This document shows positions 39,841-52,192 of a stretch of DNA of 64,000 nucleotides, piece by piece (the stretch's first letter is position 1; each line of letters starts with the position of its first letter). The stretch lies in assembly GCF_031877795.1 (NCBI RefSeq), contig NC_133933.1, forward strand, positions 19,863,529 to 19,927,528, given 5' to 3'. Below the pieces are notes generated by a model. The model saw nothing but the letters and a program-made list of their open reading frames with translations. It made no database searches and was not told the DNA's origin. This DNA comes from Strix aluco (Eukaryota; Chordata; Aves; Strigiformes; Strigidae). Made by a program: the position numbers and the translations under genes.

Positions 39841-42800
39841 AAGGGAGAAAATTGTTAACACAGCTCCATGTTACACTCAGTCGATGTGCTTAATGTGGCT
39901 ATATCCCCTATCATGTCTATATTTGAATTTCAAGATGTTTTAACAGATTTATGTATATTCAAAAGAATGAAAAGTTCAGATGTTACTCAGAAGTACCTAC
40001 CACATCTACAGGACACTTGTGGACTGAGATGAATGTTCAGCAAAGTATACTGTATAAAAGTTACCACATAAAACAACTCATTAAAATCCTAAAATATCTA
40101 AAATCTCTATCAAATAGTAAATGAACAAAATTAAACCTTGAAAAGAACAGGAGGGGGTCAACTCAGGGGAAAAAAGGTATTCTTAATAAAAGGTGAACAT
40201 TTTTAGTGATTCAGTTATCAGGAAACAAAAACTAAGCTGTCTCAAAGGATGACTACTTGTATAATAGGACAGTTCAAGGGCAATTACAAGAAAGCTTTCA
40301 AAACAAGACTTTTCCAAAGTGTAACAGTGAACTTAACAAGATCACTGCAAAATTTTTGATCTTTAATTCATCTATATAAGAAAAAAAATGGCGTTTGGGG
40401 AAAAATGCAATGATAACCTACTGGTTTTTATTCCTCATATCAAAGTCACTATCAGTTTGTGGGGACTTGAAGCTTACTTTCTTCATCCAATGACAAATCT
40501 GTCATAAACCAAGAGAACCACATAAACAGATGGGATTTTACATTCCCTTTCTTCATTCTGCACCATGTCACAGTGAAGTCCATTTACTTCCATGGGGTTT
40601 GGATCATGCTCTTCCTAGGCCTTTTTCATCTCAGTCTTCCTTTCCAAAATGAAGCCTCATATGGTCCGAACAGGTGCTCTGTGATTTCTGCATCCCGAAT
40701 AGCAAGTATCTGCTTCCAAATCTGAAGCGTTAGAAAGCCATGCAGCTCAGTTCTGGGGGTGGCATTTCTTTTTATGCCCCACAGAATTAGGATGCCAAAG
40801 GTTTTATACCCTGAACAGAGTAATTCACTCTATAAAGGAATGAATCATTACCCTGGCCTCTCAATACTTTTCATAAAATTTATGTTTGTTTTTGACAAAC
40901 ATGTTTTATGGACAACTGTAAAATGTCTATGTGTAGCAGCTACAGAGCTTGCAACAGCAAAGAATTAAGTCACTGCTACCCCTGGAGTGCTAATGAGGTA
41001 AAAATGTGCTGAATGTTCATACTTTCATTGAAATACACATATTATGCTTGCTACAGGTGCACAATGCTAATTTGCTTTTTGGGCAAACTGTGCTCAATTT
41101 GCATAATTTTAACATCCTGAAACCTGCAAACATCAGGAAAATCTGTGTGTTTCTCTGCCTGTAGCATTAAGTCACTGAATACCTAAGAATCAATATAAGC
41201 TCTCAGAACCAGGAGGGAAGCCCTACTGGAGTCCTGCGTTAGCTAAATTATAGGATCAAAGCCTTGAGGTATACCAGCCCAGGTCTTTTGTTTATAACCA
41301 ACATAACCATGGTAATTTCACTGTCTACAGGACCAGAACTATTTTTTCTGACCCAGCAATACTTCAAAATTGTCAATTACTAATTATCCATCCACTTGGA
41401 AGACATTACTATAAGCTTACCTGGTAAGTACAGAACTCAATCTAAACAATATCTTGTAGGCAGACTGTGGAGTAATTTCTAACTTCCAATTTGCTTTAGC
41501 AACAACTGAACGTGATCCAGCCTATACAGCTTTAAAATGAAAGTGTGGTATTTTTATTACTTCACCTTTTTATCATTTGTCAAGTTAAATGCTCCGATGT
41601 ATGTATGTTGAAATAACTTGAAATAAACATAATCGATAGATGAAGACACCTTTGAAATGGTCACTAGAGCCAAAGAAGTTTGTTGCTGAGAGGGTGTATA
41701 AGCAGTTTAAAAGAATATGGTGAAAATATGAATACACATTACTGAAACAGCACATTGCATCCATGACAATAGAGAAGTATTAGTAGAGAATAGCTACTAA
41801 TTAGTACTCACAGTTCAATCTGGATCTTTAAAACCTTCTTCAGATTATTGTGGGTTGTTCAGTTTGGGGTTACCTGGCTACAGAATGATAAAATCTTGTC
41901 TTACAGTTCATCCAGCAAAACAAGAGTTTACCAAATACATTAGAGAACTTGAGTCTGTTCTTAAAAATATGCAGTATCTTGACCTTTTCTCCTGCCACTA
42001 TGTAAGTCTCTGCGAAATCTCTGTTTTTCCTGCTCCTTTGGTAGCTATGGTACTTTTGCACAAATGTACAGCTAAATCAAAAGCAGCAGTCAGCAAAGGC
42101 TGTGGTCACAAAATGGCTGGAAAGAATCACAGAGAAAGAGCAAGAGTGAAAAATAACACTGTCTATCGAGCACGTCAGAGGAAGGCAAACATTTGAAATG
42201 GCAACAGGAAAAACTGAGTATGGATCAAAGATTACATGAAGCAAACACTAATTTGGCAGTATTAAAAACACAAATGCAATTTACATCCTGACATCAGAAA
42301 AGCATATTTCTTAGAAAGAGACACAAACCTTCCAGACCCTACAGAAAAGTTTGAATATTCATATTGTGTAGAAATTTCCTGGGCTGAGAGAACAGGCTGT
42401 CCTGGATTCTGGCATTTTTGGGTGTTTGCAGGTGGCACTAGAAAGAACTATGGAGCTAGAGACAAAGTGTTTGAATGCTGCTAAGAATTTGTTTATGGCA
42501 AACGCATTAACATGTTCAACACTGATCACTTGGAAGGTCAGACAACAAACATCATCAGCATTGTATAAGAAAAGCAATATATATCATTGCCTACTCTGAA
42601 TCTTAAAGTGAGTAGGTTTGGCACTGAACAGAAGGGAAATAATATTCTTATATTTTGTAATTTTTCCCCTCCAACAGGACCACAAGAACAACATTCATTT
42701 ATAGCAGTGGAAAGTTTACCCTTTCCAGACAAATTTGGCCTGGAAGCACCATGGGATCAGCCATGAAAAAATCCTGCTGGGCCATAGACCATGTGTGCCA

Positions 42801-44818
42801 ACCAGGCACAGGAGAAGATACTGTCAGCAGCCACAGACAGTTCTCCCAACAGCTCCAATCTACTCTCACGGTATTTCTGATCTTGGTGTGATTGTAACAC
42901 CACGGAACTCAAATGTTTCTGGTTTTGGCCAGGGGTTGCTTCCGTCTCCACCACACATCCTGAGTAGTCAACTTTCTGTCTTCTTTGTTCCTTAGGACTA
43001 GTGTAAACTGGTAAAATGCCCAAGTATTTAAAATTTGTTCTACACCTCCTTACTTCTTTTTTGACCCCAGACAAAATGCCCCATCATCAAGCAATTTTGA
43101 TTTGTTTCCTTGTACCTACTTGCCTCTTAATTTTTGTTTGGTTTTTGCTTATCACCCTTCCTTTGCCCTCTTCTTTATTTCCAACAACTCTTGCTTTTTT
43201 AACTTAGGTTGCTTGCTTTTTTCTTACCACTTCATGTACAGTATACTTCAACCCAACCTGTCTCCTTTGCTGCTTTCCAATCTGTCTTTCATTCAAGCCC
43301 TTGTCTTACTCCTACTTGCCTCTAGTACCTTCTTCTGCACTGTGTTACAAACACCTGAACTATTAAGAAGTAATGATAACACTAAGGGCTCTCAAGACAG
43401 ATTGTGGGGACTAAACAAAAATAAACTGAATCAAGCTTTTAAACTAATAGTAATTAATACTGCAGTTTCTGGAAAGGGCAACTCTCACTTCCCTTAGTGA
43501 AAGGTTTTTTGAACTAGGAATCCCAACAATAAAGCTGCCCTGAAGTGTAAAAATACTTTCCATCTGGCACACTGCAGTACTCCCTTAGTGAATCTCTTCA
43601 GCAGGTGCATCATTTATGGTTTAAACACTGATGATCTCAACTACCTATCTGCAGCTTCAAACCACAAATATTCCTCTGCTTTGATGTGCTAGTAATTCTC
43701 ACCAACATTAACAATTATAGCAATTTTTGAATCAGAGTATATCTTCTGATTACTAGGAAATTATACCCTTATGAAAAGTAATATATTTTTAGTATACTTG
43801 GCACACTTTTAGTACAGCTAAGTATCTGTAGAATACTTGAATTATAGCAAGTATACTCATTTTTCATAAGTGTAGAGTGACACATTATAAAACAAATTAT
43901 TATAATCAGAGATTTTCTTGAAGCTATCAAAGGCCTTGATTCAAAATGGGACAAGTTCTTCCTAGTACCCTCAGCCCACATTAGCAGTTAGTGGGAGCTG
44001 AGGGCCCTCAGCACCTTCGAGGGAAGTTCCCACATAAGACCCAATCGTGCAGCTGTGCAAGATGCAATTTCTTTGATTGCTTCTACTAATTTGCATACTA
44101 CATCTATGATTTGGGCACACTGATAAATTGCACTAGAATATCCTGTTGTTCTGCCAGCCTTATAGACTTGCTATACATTGTTTTTCAATTTGCAAGGTCT
44201 TTGGAAAAGAGCTTCTTTTTCACCCAGAGACACACACTACCAAGACTACCCAGAAGCTCTCCTAATACACAGGGGTCCTGAACACACTGACATACCTAGG
44301 CAGCTCTGGGATCCCAGCAAAGAGAATGAGGAAGGTGATGACGATGAACAGTTTTCATGGAAAATTATATAAATGACACACAACTGGCATTCATATAAAT
44401 TCCATCTAAATTACAGCAATTACATATGAGTAGGAATTTAGTGAGATTTTAAAAGGAATTATGGGAAATTATATGAGCAACGTTTATAAAGGACTGTTCG
44501 GCGTTGAGTTTTGAAAGAAATAGAAAGCAAAATAATTGAGGGTTTAAAATAATCTCTCTTGGGGATTGCAACAAAATATTAATCCCACATCTGCTTACAG
44601 TGGTATTTCTTACACATTTCTTTCAAGCAAGTGATTCCACAGACAGTTATGGGATGACATGAGCTTCCAAGTTCTTTTGGTAACTGTTGTCCACTTAAGA
44701 CAACATACAACAGTTTGTTGTTCTCTTCAATTCTCCTTCTTAGTTAAAGGATTGCCTATACTTTGCTGCTTAAAAACTGTTTTAAGACATTAAAAAGTAA
44801 ACATTTGAGCTAAAGAGG
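39841..44818. other. Intergenic DNA, no gene recognised
   Basis: AT-rich sequence with a pyrimidine-rich segment (about 43025-43350) that gives chance hydrophobic frames of up to 131 codons. A short CCATTTACTTCCATGGGG-type remnant lies near 40580. Confidence 0.55.
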
Positions 44819-45424
44819 TGTACTGGGTCTGGCTGAGCCGGAATTGGTTTTCCCCCGTAGCAGCCCTCATGGTGCTGTGTTTTATGTTGGGAGCTGGCAG
44901 GGTGTTGATAGCACACCGGTGTTGTGGCTACTGCTGAGTAGTGCTTACACAGCACCAAGGCTCTTTCTGACATTTCCCCCCGCCCCCCACAGTGGGACGG
45001 GGTGGGCAAGATCTTGGGAGGGGACACAACCAGGACAGCTGACCCGAACTGACCAAAGGGATATTCCAGACCATATGACGTCTGCTCAGTATAAAGCTGG
45101 GAGAAAGGAGGAAGGGGGTGGGGTCACCCTTGGTCCTCCGAGGCAACCGCTATGGGTATCGGAGCCTTGCGTCCTGAGAAGGCCCGACATCGCCTGTTCA
45201 TGGGAAGTAGAGAATAAATCTGTTTTCCTTTTGCTTCCATGTGCGGACCTTTGCTTTGCTCTGCTTACATTAAAACTGCTTTTGTTTTACCCACAAGGGT
45301 TGGGTTTTTTTCTATCTTATTTTCTTTCCCTCTTTTTGCCCTGTTGAGAAAAAAAGGGGAAGGGGGGGAAGTGATAGAGCGACTTGGTGGGTACCTGGCT
45401 TTTAGCCAAGGTCAAACCACAACA
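44819..45424 (+). mobile_element. Endogenous retrovirus solo LTR (ERVL-like)
   Basis: The block starts TGT and ends ACA, and carries promoter and polyadenylation signals in LTR order: a TATAAAG box at 45090-45096 and an AATAAA at 45213-45218. The stretch around ACCATATGACGTC (45070-45082) and GGACAGCTGACCCGAACTGACC matches an LTR family I remember as abundant in birds. No gag, pol or env remnant flanks it, so it is a solo LTR left by recombination. The 5 bp flanks (AGAGG and GTAAG) do not match, so a target-site duplication is not visible. It lies in the same orientation as NRXN1, about 5 kb upstream of its CpG island. The ORFs across it are non-coding. Confidence 0.8.
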
Positions 45425-48400
45425 GTAAGACTTAGCTATTCAAAATTGATTTAGATCCTTATACTTTTGCAGTCAAAGACATTTAGTTGCCCAGTATTTA
45501 CATGTATTATTCTTAAACTCACATCTGCAAAGATGGCCTTGAGATTTATCTGCTGCGTGCATAAATATTTGATATCTGTTACGTCATGTTACCACATAAA
45601 GATTCATGGAACATAATCACTTTTTTGAGATATGAACATAGGGGCTTCTTTTGAAATTAGTAAGATTAATAATATGACAGTTACTCTTACAATTTAAAAA
45701 AACCTCACAGTATTGACATTCATATCAATCCTACCAAACACTTATCTAAAGAAAATTCTATAACAACTTTCTTATTAACAGAGTTAATACCAAACCAAAT
45801 GTACTCTGGAAGCCGGTTGATTTATCAGTTCTCTTGTTTTACCCTGCTTCACCCAGTTGACTGATACAGGTTGCCAAATCCATACATATATATTGAGAAG
45901 GACATTTTGCACCACATTGACTTTCTTCATGGAGCTTCAGTGAGAAAACCATTGCTACTTGTGTCATATCACAATCCTTTCTGAAACCTGTTGGAAGATT
46001 CATCAACAGGGCTAGCTGATGAATGAGTTTCTGTACAGCTCAGAAGAGCTAATATGAAGTCTTTCATTATAGATTTCTCCTGGTGATGCATACCGCCGCG
46101 CCCAGCAGTCAAGCCTTGTGTGCAACAGGAGTTAGAACTGGTATGCATGAAAGCATATTGTATCTTCAGCTCTGAGACTTAGAGCCATCGACCTATAGGG
46201 TTTTGTCACTAATGATGTCTTTTTAAATGCATTTTAAGGATTTTTGAGATCTTGGTATCTCCTGTACTCTTCACACCACTTTGTCCTCTATGATGATTAT
46301 GTGGTACGTATACAATTATCTCCACACATCAAGTTTTCCTCTCATTTAATGAAAAAAACCCCACAGGTTGGATATGCAACTCCTGATAAGTAATAAAACT
46401 TTTAATTCAATGTCTCACACATTTCATATATGTAGATATCATCTATATTTATTCTTTGAACTATTAAACAGGTCTGGTTTTCTCAGTGCTTTAAGCAATT
46501 CCCTGCAATGAAGCTACCAAGCCAAAAAAATGGCATCTACATTAATCTATGAATCATCTCAAGATTTTAATCTTGGGGATCAAATGGGGATCTTCAGCAA
46601 GATGTTACTTATTACTGTTAAATTCTCTTGAACACATTTCATGGTAAGTTTTCAATATTACAGTAAATACAAGGCAGCAGTTGTGTCCAAGGAAAAACAT
46701 GTGTAAGCCTTGAAATGGTTTGTGGTCAGCTGAGATTTTGAATTTACCAAGAGTGCACAAATATCTTCTGATCCTCAGATATGCTTATGCATTTTCTGAT
46801 CATGTTTGCTTTCTTTGGACAAAACTACTTTTGGAGCCCAAAAGCCACCTATAACCATATGAGTCTCCAATCTTCTCTTCATGACTAGAATATTATATCC
46901 CTTAACACAGCTGGTACCTTCTGAAATAGCAGAAGACTTGGAAATATCATTACATGCCAGTACTGGGTATAAGGTCAATAAATATTTTAAACCCTCATAA
47001 GTATGCTCCTTTACTTTATTATTTATCTATGCAGAATTGGTTTTTAGGCAAGTTTTTAACACCTTAATCCTCCAAAGTTGGGTACAAGCTGGCTCCAAAA
47101 ATGCATTATCTAGAGAAACTACTAAGTCCAATCCACATGTAGTTAGTTGCCTCTCAGTTCTCTTTTCTGAATTCAAACATATGTCTCAAATACCTCCAGT
47201 ATTGAATCTGATTATTTGCTGCAATTCATTTTGTTGAACCATACAGTTTTGTCTCTCTCTTTTACTTCAAGATCTTCAAGTACTTCGAAATGTTCAATTA
47301 ATTTGAAGAGGCAAGGACCTATGTAATGTGCTGTCTTTCTTCCAAGACAGGTAACTTTTTATTTCTTCTTACTTTAGGTTTAGCCATACTTTCTTCATCC
47401 ACAGCTGAGATTGCCCAGTAATATGGCAAATAACAGGCAGAAATTATACCTTTCTTCCTCCATATCTCTTTAAACCTCACTGGCTGTATGCAGATACAGA
47501 CAATTACATACTGCGCCGTTAGCTCTGCTATACATCTATGTGGTCCTGTCTGACCAAGTTCAAAAGGTTTTACTGAATTGTTCAAAAAAATGTTACCGGC
47601 TGTCCTCTAAAAAAACTTGCATTCAATCACACAAAGGGTCAGCTTTCTAGTGGGTCTGAAGGGCTTAAAGATTTGGTTTGGTATAGAAGGATTCCTGATG
47701 ATAGCTCCAAAGAAGGGAAAGATGTCAGGCATATGTGGAGTGATTATAACCAGAATAGAGCTTTGACCTACCCCAAAAGAACTAACCACCCCGTTATTGA
47801 ACACTACCCTGAACCGCTTCAGCAAAGAAACAGGTTTTCTCTCTTTCAAATCTTTAAAACAATTCCTGCTGTCTCTGTCCCAGAAATAACTTTCTCCCTT
47901 CTCGTATCTTTTTCATGTCTGCCCAGATAACCAGTGTGCTCTGGAAGCACCTTTAGTTTGATTTTAACTGTGGGTTTTTTTCTCAGCAGAATCATTCCTA
48001 TTTCTTCTGCACCTCCTTGACTGGGTACTTCTTTTTTTATTAGCTCTGACAGCCATGCCAACTGCACGTGCGTGCCTCAGAGACAGCTCCAGCATTCACT
48101 TCAGCCTGCCAACAAATCTCTTATTTAAAATTACAACTGATGGACAATTGCACATACGTACTTTTTAATGACTCAAAGGCACTTTGTTCTGACAATATAC
48201 ATCCCTCCAAAAGGTCTCAGACTTGCAAGTTGGATAATGTACTGCGTTCCCTCTGACAGAAAATATGATTGGTTTGTTTCCAAGAATATCATTGCTGCTT
48301 TTATCGCTTTATTTTTCAAGATATAGAAATATTTTGGTATAACACAGAACATTAATTTATGCAGAAGAAAGTCAGGTTTCTGTAAGGCCATGTGCATCTT

Positions 48401-49899
48401 ACAAGATATTCCATTCATTTGTCAAGCTGAAAGACCTACAGAGAGATGGTTTGGAAATCACGTTTCTTTTTTTTTTCCCCCTCTTTTTTTTTTTATTGCT
48501 GCTTCAGAATGAATCAACTATGACACCATATGCTGCAACAATTGCTGAGAATGACAAAAGTAATACATTATTCTAAAACTCAACCAAAAAACACCATTAA
48601 ATTAAGGAAACTGTATTCTCCCTAAATGTCTCTGTATCTTCCTGGCTCACTTAATGTCTCATCGCTTTATTTCTGTGTAGGCTCTTCCCAGCCCTCCTCT
48701 CACTGTGACAGGCTTCTTACTACAGATTTAGAGAAACATGAACATCCTCTGGCTACTGCTGGAATAACTGAGCTGTCCCTCAGTTTGAAGGTGGAAAAAT
48801 CCACTGTCTGTGCCAGTACCTCCACCGTGCCAGCACATCCAGGGTGGACCGGGCTTTGGCTTGGACACTCCCTACCTAAGAGCGTAAGAAGCTTTACCAT
48901 GTGTTCACCATGAGCCTAACAAAAATAAGGCCACAGTTAGAAAATACTATTTTTTACAATGTGTATATATATATATACACACAGACACATACACATGCTA
49001 AATACTAACTTCTATCATCTTACAATTTTGTTCCTTTAAAAACATGTATCATTTATCATATTGCAGCCTACAATTTATATGCTTTTCATAGCACAAGAGA
49101 TATTTGCTCCTTGCTCTGTTTGCACAGGTCAAGTTACTAGAATTGTCAAGAGAAACTCTCACGCTATTTGAAAATAACTGGATATGGATATCATCTGGCT
49201 GAACAAAAGGGATGTCTGATTATGTTGTAAGTACTGAAGATACATTGCATATCTAGCAAGCTTTTATTCTGATTACTTAACATGTTGCTTGGTTACCTCA
49301 TCAAACTTGTCATCTGTGAGGAAGCCTGTTTCATTAAAAAAAATATCATAAGGCTAACTCCTCTGGGACTGCAGTGGGAGAATAGCATTTTTTTTCCACT
49401 TATTTCTGAAGTTTCAGTCCAAAATTAAGTTGCTACATTGACACCCCAGACAAGAAAAAGTACAGTTGCAAAAAAAATTCTGGGATGCCCAATACTGGAG
49501 TTGCTCTTGCGACTCTTAGTGTGACAAACATCACTCTGTATTTTCAAAAGTTGCCAGGGCCTTGGCTAAGGCTACGTGCAAATCACTTACAATTAATTCA
49601 TCACCTTTCTGTAGGCCACCAAGTACAAAGTCAGAAGACCAACTGATAAACAAAACCGAGTATGTTTGGCACAATCAAATACTTTCCATGCAGCTAAACC
49701 CAACGATCTTGAGAAGCCCTCAATTTCTCTAACAGTTTGCAACCATCTGGAGGCAGCGTACAGTCAGAGAGGTTTAAGGCCACACGGTGAAGTGGCCGGG
49801 CTCTCCCCAGCACTGCTCCTGTGGTTGTAGCCCGAGTCCTTGGGTGCGCTCTGGTCACAAGTCTGTACCTTCATTTTCCCACAGGCTGTGCCGAATCCA
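45425..49899. other. Proximal upstream region of NRXN1
   Basis: AT-rich DNA between the solo LTR and the promoter CpG island. It contains a C/T homopolymer-rich stretch (about 48466-48496) and the TA palindrome (48961). No coding frame is convincing. Distal promoter or enhancer elements are plausible but none is identifiable by motif alone. Confidence 0.5.
48961..48980. repeat. TA dinucleotide repeat forming a perfect palindrome
   Basis: GTG-(TA)n-CAC over 20 bases is its own reverse complement and can form a cruciform; CA-rich sequence follows. Confidence 0.85.
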
Positions 49900-50429
49900 G
49901 CAAGCTTCAGTTCGGGGGCGGGGGGGGCTGGGGGGGCGGAATAACGACATCAACGACGACAACAACAAAAACCCACAGGAAAAAAAAGAAAAAAAGCAAA
50001 GAAAGAAGAGTTTTAGCAGGGGAGCTGGCAGAGGCGCCTGCCAGCCCTCGCGGAGTTCCACCACCCCATCCCCCGCAGCTGCTCCCCGCAATCTCCCCAG
50101 TCTTCAGACGGCAGCACCGCACCCGCCCGGCAACCCCCGGCCTTGCGCAGCCAACGCACCGGAGCCCCCCCGAGCCCCCCCCGGCCCAGCCCTGCCCTCC
50201 GCGGCTCCTCTCCAGCACGGTCCCTCCAGACGCGGCCTCCCACCGCAGCGGCGGAGGCGCCTCCGCCCCGCGCCGTGCCCCGCGGCGGGGCAGAGGGGGG
50301 CAAAGAAGCGGGGCCCGGGGGGAGCGGCGGAGCCCGGGGGGGTGGGAGCGGCGGGGCCCGGGAGGGGAGCGGCGGGGCCGCGGCCGGGCGCGGGGCGGGG
50401 CGGGGCGGGGGCTGCAGCGCGCGCGGCAC

Positions 50430-50516
50430 CGCCCCCGGCGGGCAGACGGGCGCGGCGGCGTCACGCGGCGGCGCCGCCCCCCGCTCCCGGCGGCCGCCCC
50501 CCCCCCCGCTGCCGCT

Positions 50517-50554
<38 letters not shown>

Positions 50555-50642
50555 GCACCCGCAGCAGCTCCCGCTCCGCCGGCGAGCGGCAGAGGCAGCC
50601 CCGGGCAGGCGCGCCGGCCCCGCTCCGCGGCACCCCGCGCAG
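50430..50642 (+). other. NRXN1: NRXN1 non-coding exon 1 (3' end firm, 5' end approximate)
   Basis: A near-perfect donor CAG/GTAAGG at 50642/50643 closes a very GC-rich segment lying just downstream of tandem GC boxes, about 3.9 kb before exon 2. I see no ATG in the GC-rich stretch before the donor, so this exon should be purely 5' leader. It contains a CCG triplet repeat (50518-50553). The listed 5' boundary is a guess: TATA-less CpG-island promoters usually start at several positions, and any start between about 50100 and 50500 would fit the sequence. Confidence 0.65.
50507..50553 (+). repeat. CCG trinucleotide repeat in NRXN1 exon 1
   Basis: Twelve uninterrupted CCG units occupy 50518-50553, preceded by units interrupted by CTG (50507-50517) and by a C-run. 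The tract lies about 90 nt before the exon 1 donor, so it should be transcribed in the 5' leader. Pure CCG/CGG tracts of this kind tend to vary in length between individuals and to form stable RNA hairpins or quadruplexes. Confidence 0.9.
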
Positions 50643-50705
50643 GTAAGGCGCGTCCGCAGCGCGGACAGAGCGGCGCCGCGGAGGACGAGTCCCGCTTCGC
50701 CGCGG

Positions 50706-50772
50706 CGGAGGAGGCGGAGGAGGAGGCGGAGGAGGAGGAGGAGGAGGAGGAGGAGGAGGCGGCGGCGGCGGA
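50706..50772 (+). repeat. GGA/GGC purine-rich triplet tract just inside intron 1
   Basis: A run of GGA triplets with a few GGC units begins about 65 nt downstream of the exon 1 donor. The + strand is almost wholly purine, which favours triplex or quadruplex structure. GGA runs also resemble purine-rich splicing-enhancer sequence. The poly-Glu or poly-Arg frames it generates are artefacts of the repeat. Confidence 0.9.
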
Positions 50773-51908
50773 GGCGCGAGAGGCTGGTGGGTTTGCGTGC
50801 GGCGTTGTGGAGAGGTAGATGGCGAGGAGAGGAGATGGTGGAGCGGAGGGAGAAGTTAAAGGTTGGATGCGGTAATTTATTATCCCTTGCCAAGGCGGGA
50901 GGAGGAGGGGAGGGGGGGTCCGTGAGACTTAAGGAATAAAATCAATCTGCTGCATGTTTTCCCTGGCGCGAGCTGCCTTGGTGGCAGGCGAAGCCGGGGC
51001 AGCGATGGGGATGAATATCGCAATATTATTGTTCCTTATCGGCGGCGGTCTGGAAGAGGCGAGGGGTTTGTGCAGGAAGTGCATTGATAATTTGGGACAT
51101 TTTCTATTGTGAGCCAGAAGAAAGAGGGCACCCGGCTTCCTCGATATGTGTTTGAAAGTGTTCGGGTTCCTGCTGATGGTATGCATTTTTGAAGGGGTAG
51201 AAATTATACCACAGGCATATTAAAATAAATACATCTGCAGGCTGGGAGGGTAGCAAAATCGATCATTCCAGCCGCTTAGGACAGAATTTGATTCTAGAAA
51301 TTACGTAGAAATGAAAGGAAAAGATTAATGGTGCTGTTAAGTCTGCTTTTGAATTAGAGCTCTTCTCCCTTTGGCTGCAGCAAGGTTGTTTTTCAGATCC
51401 TTTTATTTCATCCGGTAATTTGTGAACTCTCTGGTCTTCCCCGCACCCAGAGACAATGCCGTGTGTTTTACACAATAAGGATTCTGCCAAGCGCTGTGCA
51501 TGCCAACCGACCTAGCATTTATTAAGGATTTATTGACCTATGGGTGTCTCTCTCTCTCTTTTTCCAATTTGAAAAGGCTCAATCGGGGCACCTGTGACTA
51601 AACCATAATTTTTGAAGAAAAAATGGTTGTAGAGGGGTGGGGGAAGCCTATTAATTCACTGGTGAGGCGCTGAACGCAATAGCTACATTTCTGTTGGTTT
51701 GTGTATATTTCTTGCTACATACATGTGTATACACATACACATTGCTGGCAGGGGTGTCTGGTACTTGGGAGCCCATTTGAGATATATGTGTGTTAATAAA
51801 TTGCCCTCGTTCGAGAATGAAAGTGTCCCTCTGCTTTGGAAATGACAACACTGCTGTTTATTGACAGTGTGTGAATTATATCGGCAGTAATAAATAAGCA
51901 GTTGTTTC

Positions 51909-52052
51909 GGGTTTTTGCCTTGGCTCTTTCTCCTTTCTTTTTCAGTCTTTCCATCTGTCTTTTTTTGTTTCTTTTTTTCCCCTTTTCCTTTCTTTCTCCC
52001 CCCTGTTTTTTTTCTCGCTCTGTTTTCCTTTCTCTTTCCCCTCTCGCTGCTC
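51909..52052 (+). repeat. Long polypyrimidine tract in NRXN1 intron 1
   Basis: About 140 nt are almost entirely C and T, with only scattered purines, and end in a G-run at about 52056-52070 followed by GTGTCAG (to 52075). The tract marks the sharp edge between AT-rich intron and CpG island 2. It could act as the tract of an alternative 3' splice site or as a triplex-forming (H-DNA) mirror tract. Repetition explains the Phe/Leu/Ser-rich frames across it. Confidence 0.85.
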
Positions 52053-52164
52053 TGGGGAGGGGGGGGGGGTGTCAGCGCCGCAGCCCGCGGCGGGCAGGGA
52101 TGCTCTCGGGCTGGGATCCCCGCGCGGCGGATCTCCGCGGACACCTGTAGGGATCGCTCGGGCG

Positions 52165-52192
52165 CACTCACACTCACACTCACACTCACACG
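52165..52192 (+). repeat. CACTCA hexanucleotide microsatellite
   Basis: Four to five CACTCA units lie in tandem inside CpG island 2. Confidence 0.9.

Larger units (their letters stand above)
49900..50820 (+). promoter_or_regulatory. NRXN1: CpG island and core promoter of NRXN1 alpha
   Basis: GC content and CpG density rise abruptly from an AT-rich flank and stay very high to about 50800. Several GGGGCGGGG-type GC boxes (Sp/KLF sites) run in tandem at about 50390-50411, and no TATA box is evident nearby. The island overlaps the inferred exon 1 and its donor. This is the expected promoter type for a broadly neuronal gene. Long ORFs read across this block on both strands are low-complexity Ala/Pro/Arg/Gly frames caused by the base composition and are not called as genes. 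Confidence 0.75.

Noticed and set aside
43102..43497. 131-codon hydrophobic ORF as a membrane protein
   Set aside because: The hydrophobicity comes from a pyrimidine-rich stretch (TTT/CTT codons); no start context or neighbouring gene structure.
44844..45347. 167-codon ORF as a gene
   Set aside because: It lies wholly inside the solo LTR and resembles no protein.
49787..50939. Long ORFs of 206-372 codons on both strands of the promoter CpG island
   Set aside because: They are Ala/Pro/Arg/Gly or Glu homopolymer-rich frames open on both strands at once, a product of high GC and triplet repeats. No domain is recognisable.
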